This document shows, one piece after another, positions 14,314 through 18,465 of a stretch of 18,465 nt of DNA. Made by a program: the position numbers and the translations under genes. Below the pieces are notes generated by a model. It saw only the letters and a list, made by a program, of their open reading frames with translations, was not told where the DNA came from and did no database searches. Every line of letters starts with the position of its first letter. Position 1 is the stretch's first letter. The DNA is from Rickettsia typhi (GTDB taxonomy: Bacteria > Pseudomonadota > Alphaproteobacteria > Rickettsiales > UBA1997): positions 1 to 18,465 of the forward strand of contig CAMDAI010000004.1 in assembly GCA_945888585.1 (NCBI GenBank), written 5' to 3'.

Positions 14314-14359
14314 CTTCCGGCTTTTTGTAAAAATTTAATAAATTCCCAACCTACATTTT

Positions 14360-17233
14360 ATGGGCCAGAAACTTTCTAATACAACTCAATTTTTTAGTGG
14401 CAATTTTGTCTTTGCACAAGAATTATATCAAAAATATTTAACTGATCCTGCCTCAGTGGATTCAAGCTGGAAAGAGTTTTTTGAAACTAATGCTGATGAT
14501 TTAAATTTAGTGGTTCAAGATTATAGGGGGTCATCTTGGAAAAATCGTTCAATTAAGGTTATTGGCGGAGAAGATTTTGATATATCTTCCGTTGCAAAAA
14601 AAGAAGTACCAAAAAAAGATGCTAAAGCTCCAGAAAAATTATCTGGTGCACAGTCTAGTTCTCATTTAGCCAAAGATCTAAAAATTCATGTTCTTAATTT
14701 AATTTTGGCTTATAAAAGATATTCTCATTTGGCTTGCAATCTCGATCCGCTTGGATTAGTTGCGCCTGAAATTGTTGCTGAAATTTCTCCTAAATATCAT
14801 GGAATTGAAGAAGCTGATTTAAATGCTGAAGTTGATTTAGATGGAGTGTTAGGATTTAAAAAAGCTAAAATTTCGGATGTTATTAATAAATTGAATTCCA
14901 TTTATAAAAACACAGTTGGTTGTGAATTTGAATATATTCGTAGCGACATACAAAAAAATTGGTTATCTGCTGCAGTTGAATCAGCTTTTACAACTCAATT
15001 GTCTAAAGATGAAAAAGTTAAGGTTTTAAAAGAAATTATCAGAACTGAAAGATTTGAACAGTTTTTACATAAAAGATTTCCAGGTGCTAAAAGATTCTCT
15101 ATCGAAGGTGGAGATGTAGCAGTTCCGGTTATTGAAAAGATTATTGATAGTTCTGCTCGAAATGGCGTGAAAAAAATTGTAATTGGAATGGCTCATCGTG
15201 GTCGGTTGAATACTTTAACTGGCATTATGAAAAAACCTTATCATGAAATGATTGCTGAATTTCAGGGAACTCCAGGCATGCCTGAAGGAGTTACTAAATC
15301 AGGTGACGTAAAATATCACATGGGTTATGCAAATAGCAGAGAAATTGCCGGCAAAAAAGTTGATATTTCTCTGGCTTTTAATCCCTCGCATTTAGAAGCG
15401 GTGAACTCGGTTGTAACTGGTCGGGTGCGTGCTAAACAAGATTTATATGGTGATAAAGCCAGAACTTCAGCCATGGCAGTTTTAATCCATGGTGATGCTG
15501 CTTTTGCAGGCCAAGGAAGTGTGGAAGAGAATTTAATGATGAATGGTGTTAAGGGATATAATACTGGTGGGGTAATGCACATTATCATCAATAATCAAAT
15601 TGGTTTTACGGCTAATCCTAATGATTCTAGAAGCACAACTTATGCTTCTGATTTAGCCAGAGCAATTGATGCGCCAATTTTTCATATTAATGGTGATGAT
15701 GCTGAATCAGCAATTAAAATTGCTGGAATTGTGGCGGAGTATCGCCAAAAATTTGGTAAAGATGTGGTGGTAGATTTAGTTTGTTATCGTAAATATGGCC
15801 ATAATGAAGGTGATGAACCGCTTTATACTCAGCCAATTATGTATACGGTTATTAAAGATCACTCCACTCTAGAAAATATCTATTCTAAAAAATTAATTGC
15901 AGAAGGATCGATTTCTGAAGGTGATTATCAAAAAATTGTTGGTGAATTTGAAGCTCATTTACAAAGTGAATTTGAAGCGGCTTCTAAATTCAAACCAACT
16001 GAAGCCGATTGGTTAAAAGCGGATTGGAGTAAAATTAAAGATGGTGATAATTCGGTTTTAAAAACTGCGGTTGAAGCTAAAAAATTACAGGAAGTTATTA
16101 AAAAAATTACTGAAGTTCCGGCTAATTTTAATGTGAATCCAAAAATTGCCCGTCAATTAGAAGCTAGAAAATCAGTAGTTGAAGTTGGTAAAGACATTGA
16201 TTGGGGAACTGCGGAATCGCTGGCTTTTGCCTCTCTTTTGACAGAAGGTTATCCGGTTCGAATTACTGGTCAGGATTCAGGAAGAGGAACTTTTTCTCAT
16301 CGCCATTCAGTTTTACATGATGCGCTTAATGCTTCTAGATATTTTCCATTAAATAATTTAGGAGAAAAAGCGGCCAAATACGAAGTTCATGATTCAGTGC
16401 TTTCAGAATTTGCTGTGCTTGGTTTTGAATATGGTTATTCACTTTCAACTCCTTATGGATTAACTATTTGGGAAGCCCAATTTGGTGATTTTGCCAATGG
16501 TGCTCAAGTTATTTTTGATCAATTTATTGCATCAAGTGAAGTCAAATGGCTTCGTAAATCAAATTTAGTGATGTTACTTCCTCATGGTTATGAAGGCCAA
16601 GGCCCAGAACATTCTTCGGCTAGATTAGAGCGCTATTTGCAGGCTTGTGCTGATGATAATTTAAGAGTGGTTAATATCACCAATCCGGCTAATTTCTTTC
16701 ATGCTTTGCGTCGTCAATTATATTCTAAGGATCGTAAGCCATTGGTTGTAATGTCGCCAAAATCATTGCTTCGTCATAAATTAGCAGTTTCAACTTTAGA
16801 TGAGTTTTCTGCTGTGGAAAGCTTTAGAACAGTAATTGGGGAAGTTGAAAAACTTGCAGATGATAAAGTAAAAAAAGTGGTGATTTGTTCTGGCAAGGTT
16901 TACTATGATTTATTAGAAGCCAGAACAACTAAAAAAATCAGTGATATTGCCTTGGTAAGATTAGAACAATTTTATCCATTTCCAGCTTCTGAATTAGCAG
17001 CTGAGATTAAAAAATATAAAAATGCTGAAGTTGTTTGGTGCCAAGAAGAGCCTAGAAATATGGGCGGGTGGAGTTTTGTTGCTGAATTGATCGAAGAAGT
17101 TTTGGTGAATATAAAAGCCAAAAATTCTAGACCAAAATATGTGGGAAGAATTGCTTCGGCTTCTCCTGCAACTGGTTATGGTAAATATCATGCCAAGGAA
17201 TTGGCAGCCTTTATTGATGAGGCTTTGAAATAA
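14360..17233 (+). CDS. sucA: 2-oxoglutarate dehydrogenase E1 component
   Basis: SucA is the thiamine diphosphate-dependent E1 of the TCA cycle complex that turns 2-oxoglutarate, CoA and NAD into succinyl-CoA, CO2 and NADH. The product is 957 residues, near the usual 930-1000. The N-terminal E2-binding segment FVFAQELYQKYLTDPASVDSSWKEFF is present. Core motifs are GMAHRGRLN (276-284), FNPSHLEAVN, HGDAAFAGQG (from 377), NNQIGF (from about 411), the thiamine-binding GDDAES (from about 445) and the E1 beta-like GQDSGRGTFSHRH (from 637). The ATG at 14360 lacks a Shine-Dalgarno sequence but places the E2-binding segment correctly. sucB follows after 60 bases, as in most proteobacteria. Confidence 0.97.
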   Translation: MGQKLSNTTQFFSGNFVFAQELYQKYLTDPASVDSSWKEFFETNADDLNLVVQDYRGSSWKNRSIKVIGGEDFDISSVAKKEVPKKDAKAPEKLSGAQSSSHLAKDLKIHVLNLILAYKRYSHLACNLDPLGLVAPEIVAEISPKYHGIEEADLNAEVDLDGVLGFKKAKISDVINKLNSIYKNTVGCEFEYIRSDIQKNWLSAAVESAFTTQLSKDEKVKVLKEIIRTERFEQFLHKRFPGAKRFSIEGGDVAVPVIEKIIDSSARNGVKKIVIGMAHRGRLNTLTGIMKKPYHEMIAEFQGTPGMPEGVTKSGDVKYHMGYANSREIAGKKVDISLAFNPSHLEAVNSVVTGRVRAKQDLYGDKARTSAMAVLIHGDAAFAGQGSVEENLMMNGVKGYNTGGVMHIIINNQIGFTANPNDSRSTTYASDLARAIDAPIFHINGDDAESAIKIAGIVAEYRQKFGKDVVVDLVCYRKYGHNEGDEPLYTQPIMYTVIKDHSTLENIYSKKLIAEGSISEGDYQKIVGEFEAHLQSEFEAASKFKPTEADWLKADWSKIKDGDNSVLKTAVEAKKLQEVIKKITEVPANFNVNPKIARQLEARKSVVEVGKDIDWGTAESLAFASLLTEGYPVRITGQDSGRGTFSHRHSVLHDALNASRYFPLNNLGEKAAKYEVHDSVLSEFAVLGFEYGYSLSTPYGLTIWEAQFGDFANGAQVIFDQFIASSEVKWLRKSNLVMLLPHGYEGQGPEHSSARLERYLQACADDNLRVVNITNPANFFHALRRQLYSKDRKPLVVMSPKSLLRHKLAVSTLDEFSAVESFRTVIGEVEKLADDKVKKVVICSGKVYYDLLEARTTKKISDIALVRLEQFYPFPASELAAEIKKYKNAEVVWCQEEPRNMGGWSFVAELIEEVLVNIKAKNSRPKYVGRIASASPATGYGKYHAKELAAFIDEALK

Positions 17234-17293
17234 AATATTGTTGTCTGTTAGGTGACATTTCTAAAATTTATTATTAAAAACTTGTAAAAATTT

Positions 17294-18465
17294 ATGACTA
17301 TTGAAATAAAAGTTCCAGCCCTTGGTGAATCAGTTAGTGAGGCAGCAATTGCAAAATTATATAAAAAGGTTGGCGATGTGGTTAAAGCTGATGAAATTTT
17401 AGTTGAGCTTGAAACTGACAAGGTAACTTTGGAAGTTAATGCACCAGCTGGCGGAACTATTACTGCACTTAAGGTAAATCAAGGTGATAATGTTAAAGTT
17501 GGTGATGTGATTGCTGTTATGGAAGCGGGTGATGTTAAGGTTGCCTCAATTTCTACTAATACTTCAACTTCTGTCCCAGCTGAAAAAGCTGCCACGGCTG
17601 TAATTACTGGTGTTGCGCCACAAACTGCAGATTCTGCCGCTCCGGTTTCTCCGGCACCAAAAAGATTGGCAACTGAAAATAATATTGATGTTAGTAAAAT
17701 TGCCGGTTCTGGAAAAGATGGCAGAGTTACTAAGGGTGATGTTTTAGAAGTTATTGCTGGCGGCGGCGTCCCTGCTTCAAATAATTCTTCTGCTCCAGTT
17801 GCTGCCAAACCCGCTGCTAACTTTGGTGAAAAACCAGTTGAGAGAGTTAGAATGTCTAAGCTTCGTCAAAAAGTTGCGGAAAGATTAAAAGAATCTCAAA
17901 ACACTGCGGCTATTTTAACTACATTCAATGAGGTTGACATGACAAGTGTCATGGCTCTTCGTAATGAATATAAAGATGCTTTTGAGAAAAAACATGGCAT
18001 CAAATTGGGTTTCATGTCTTTCTTTGTAAAAGCTTGTATTACTGCTTTGAAAGAAATTCCGGCAGTTAATGCTGAAATTGATGGAACTGATATTGTTTAT
18101 AAAAATTTCTATGATTTAGGAATTGCAGTTGGTTCTCCACAAGGTTTAGTGGTTCCAGTTCTTCGTGATGCTGATAAATTAAATTTAGCTGAAATTGAAG
18201 GTGGAGTTGGTGAGCTTGGCAAAAAAGCCAGAGATGGCAAATTGGCAATTGCTGATTTAATGGGTGCAACTTTTACTATTTCTAATGGTGGAGTTTATGG
18301 TTCATTAATGTCTACTCCAATAATTAATCCTCCACAATCAGGAATTCTGGGAATGCACAAAATTCAAGAAAGACCAATGGTTGTTGCTGGTGAAATTAAA
18401 ATTCGTCCGATGATGTATTTAGCCCTTTCTTATGATCACAGAATTATTGATGGTAAAGAAGCGGT
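17294..18465 (+). CDS. sucB: 2-oxoglutarate dehydrogenase E2 (dihydrolipoyl succinyltransferase), 3' partial
   Basis: SucB carries succinyl groups on its lipoyl arm and transfers them to CoA, forming the core of the complex. The 390 complete codons seen start [17 protein letters not shown]. The lipoyl domain has [11 protein letters not shown] with the lipoylated lysine K43. An Ala/Pro-rich linker follows, then the E1/E3-binding domain (about 118-155, [27 protein letters not shown], split here by position only), and the catalytic domain with [12 protein letters not shown], where H382 and D386 form the active site. The window ends inside the next codon, and about 10-20 C-terminal residues are probably missing. 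It is one operon with sucA. The lipoyl domain is also a possible electron donor to AhpD. Confidence 0.96.
   Translation, partial: MTIEIKVPALGESVSEAAIAKLYKKVGDVVKADEILVELETDKVTLEVNAPAGGTITALKVNQGDNVKVGDVIAVMEAGDVKVASISTNTSTSVPAEKAATAVITGVAPQTADSAAPVSPAPKRLATENNIDVSKIAGSGKDGRVTKGDVLEVIAGGGVPASNNSSAPVAAKPAANFGEKPVERVRMSKLRQKVAERLKESQNTAAILTTFNEVDMTSVMALRNEYKDAFEKKHGIKLGFMSFFVKACITALKEIPAVNAEIDGTDIVYKNFYDLGIAVGSPQGLVVPVLRDADKLNLAEIEGGVGELGKKARDGKLAIADLMGATFTISNGGVYGSLMSTPIINPPQSGILGMHKIQERPMVVAGEIKIRPMMYLALSYDHRIIDGKEA

Noticed and set aside
15325..15591. An 88-residue open frame on the minus strand
   Set aside because: It lies wholly inside sucA, antisense to conserved E1 motifs.
14325..17295. 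A shared TTGTAAAAATTTA string before both sucA and sucB
   Set aside because: The match is short and AT-rich; chance is sufficient in this base composition, and the distance to the start codon differs between the two genes.
17479..17808. A 109-residue Ala- and Thr-rich open frame on the minus strand
   Set aside because: It is antisense to the lipoyl domain and Ala/Pro-rich linker of sucB, whose composition produces such open frames.

Overview
The window is AT-rich, densely packed bacterial DNA carrying mostly housekeeping genes in short operons. The combination of sucA-sucB, pheS, hemW, dprA, an ATPase of the MlaF type, a TrmL methyltransferase and a prepilin-like leader of the KAFSLxxLS type suggests an Alphaproteobacterium, probably of the order Rickettsiales or a close relative. 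This placement rests on gene content and protein style, not on a phylogeny. Both ends of the window cut genes: manC lacks its first residues and sucB lacks its last few. No tRNA, rRNA, insertion sequence or CRISPR array is visible, and no gap between genes exceeds about 140 bases.

Layout from left to right. (1) A forward operon of manC (GDP-mannose synthesis), nadK (NADP synthesis) and hemW (radical SAM heme chaperone), about 1-3319. (2) An isolated forward gene (3415-4620) for an unusual secreted or pilin-like protein. It has a prepilin-like N-terminus, three four-cysteine repeats, and a C-terminal domain closely resembling the cysteine-rich D8C/D10C module of animal uromodulin, GP2 and OIT3. 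This is the most striking object in the window. (3) A reverse pair, a family 2 glycosyltransferase and trmL, joined by an ATGA overlap. (4) A forward operon of a membrane-anchored DsbA-like protein, an MlaF-type ATPase and an RluC/RluD-type pseudouridine synthase, closed by a bidirectional terminator.

(5) An oxidative stress block, about 8432-11091. Reverse ahpC, ahpD and dps lie opposite a forward oxyR. The ahpC-oxyR gap holds a good tandem OxyR-type operator. AhpC has a C-terminal CPC motif, AhpD has its CxxC...H site and upstream glutamate, and OxyR has both redox cysteines at positions 199 and 208, so the module looks intact. A GC-rich island and a strong hairpin lie between ahpC and ahpD. 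(6) A reverse pair of dprA and an ABC-2 permease. (7) Forward pheS, without pheT beside it and with possible attenuator-like hairpins in its leader. (8) Forward sucA and sucB (2-oxoglutarate dehydrogenase E1 and E2).

Functionally, the stress block and sucB may be linked. In Mycobacterium tuberculosis, AhpD is reduced through the lipoyl domain of an E2 protein, and the AhpC/AhpD pair here looks similar. Only ahpC, ahpD and dps have clear Shine-Dalgarno sequences; the other genes start without one, or with a poor one.
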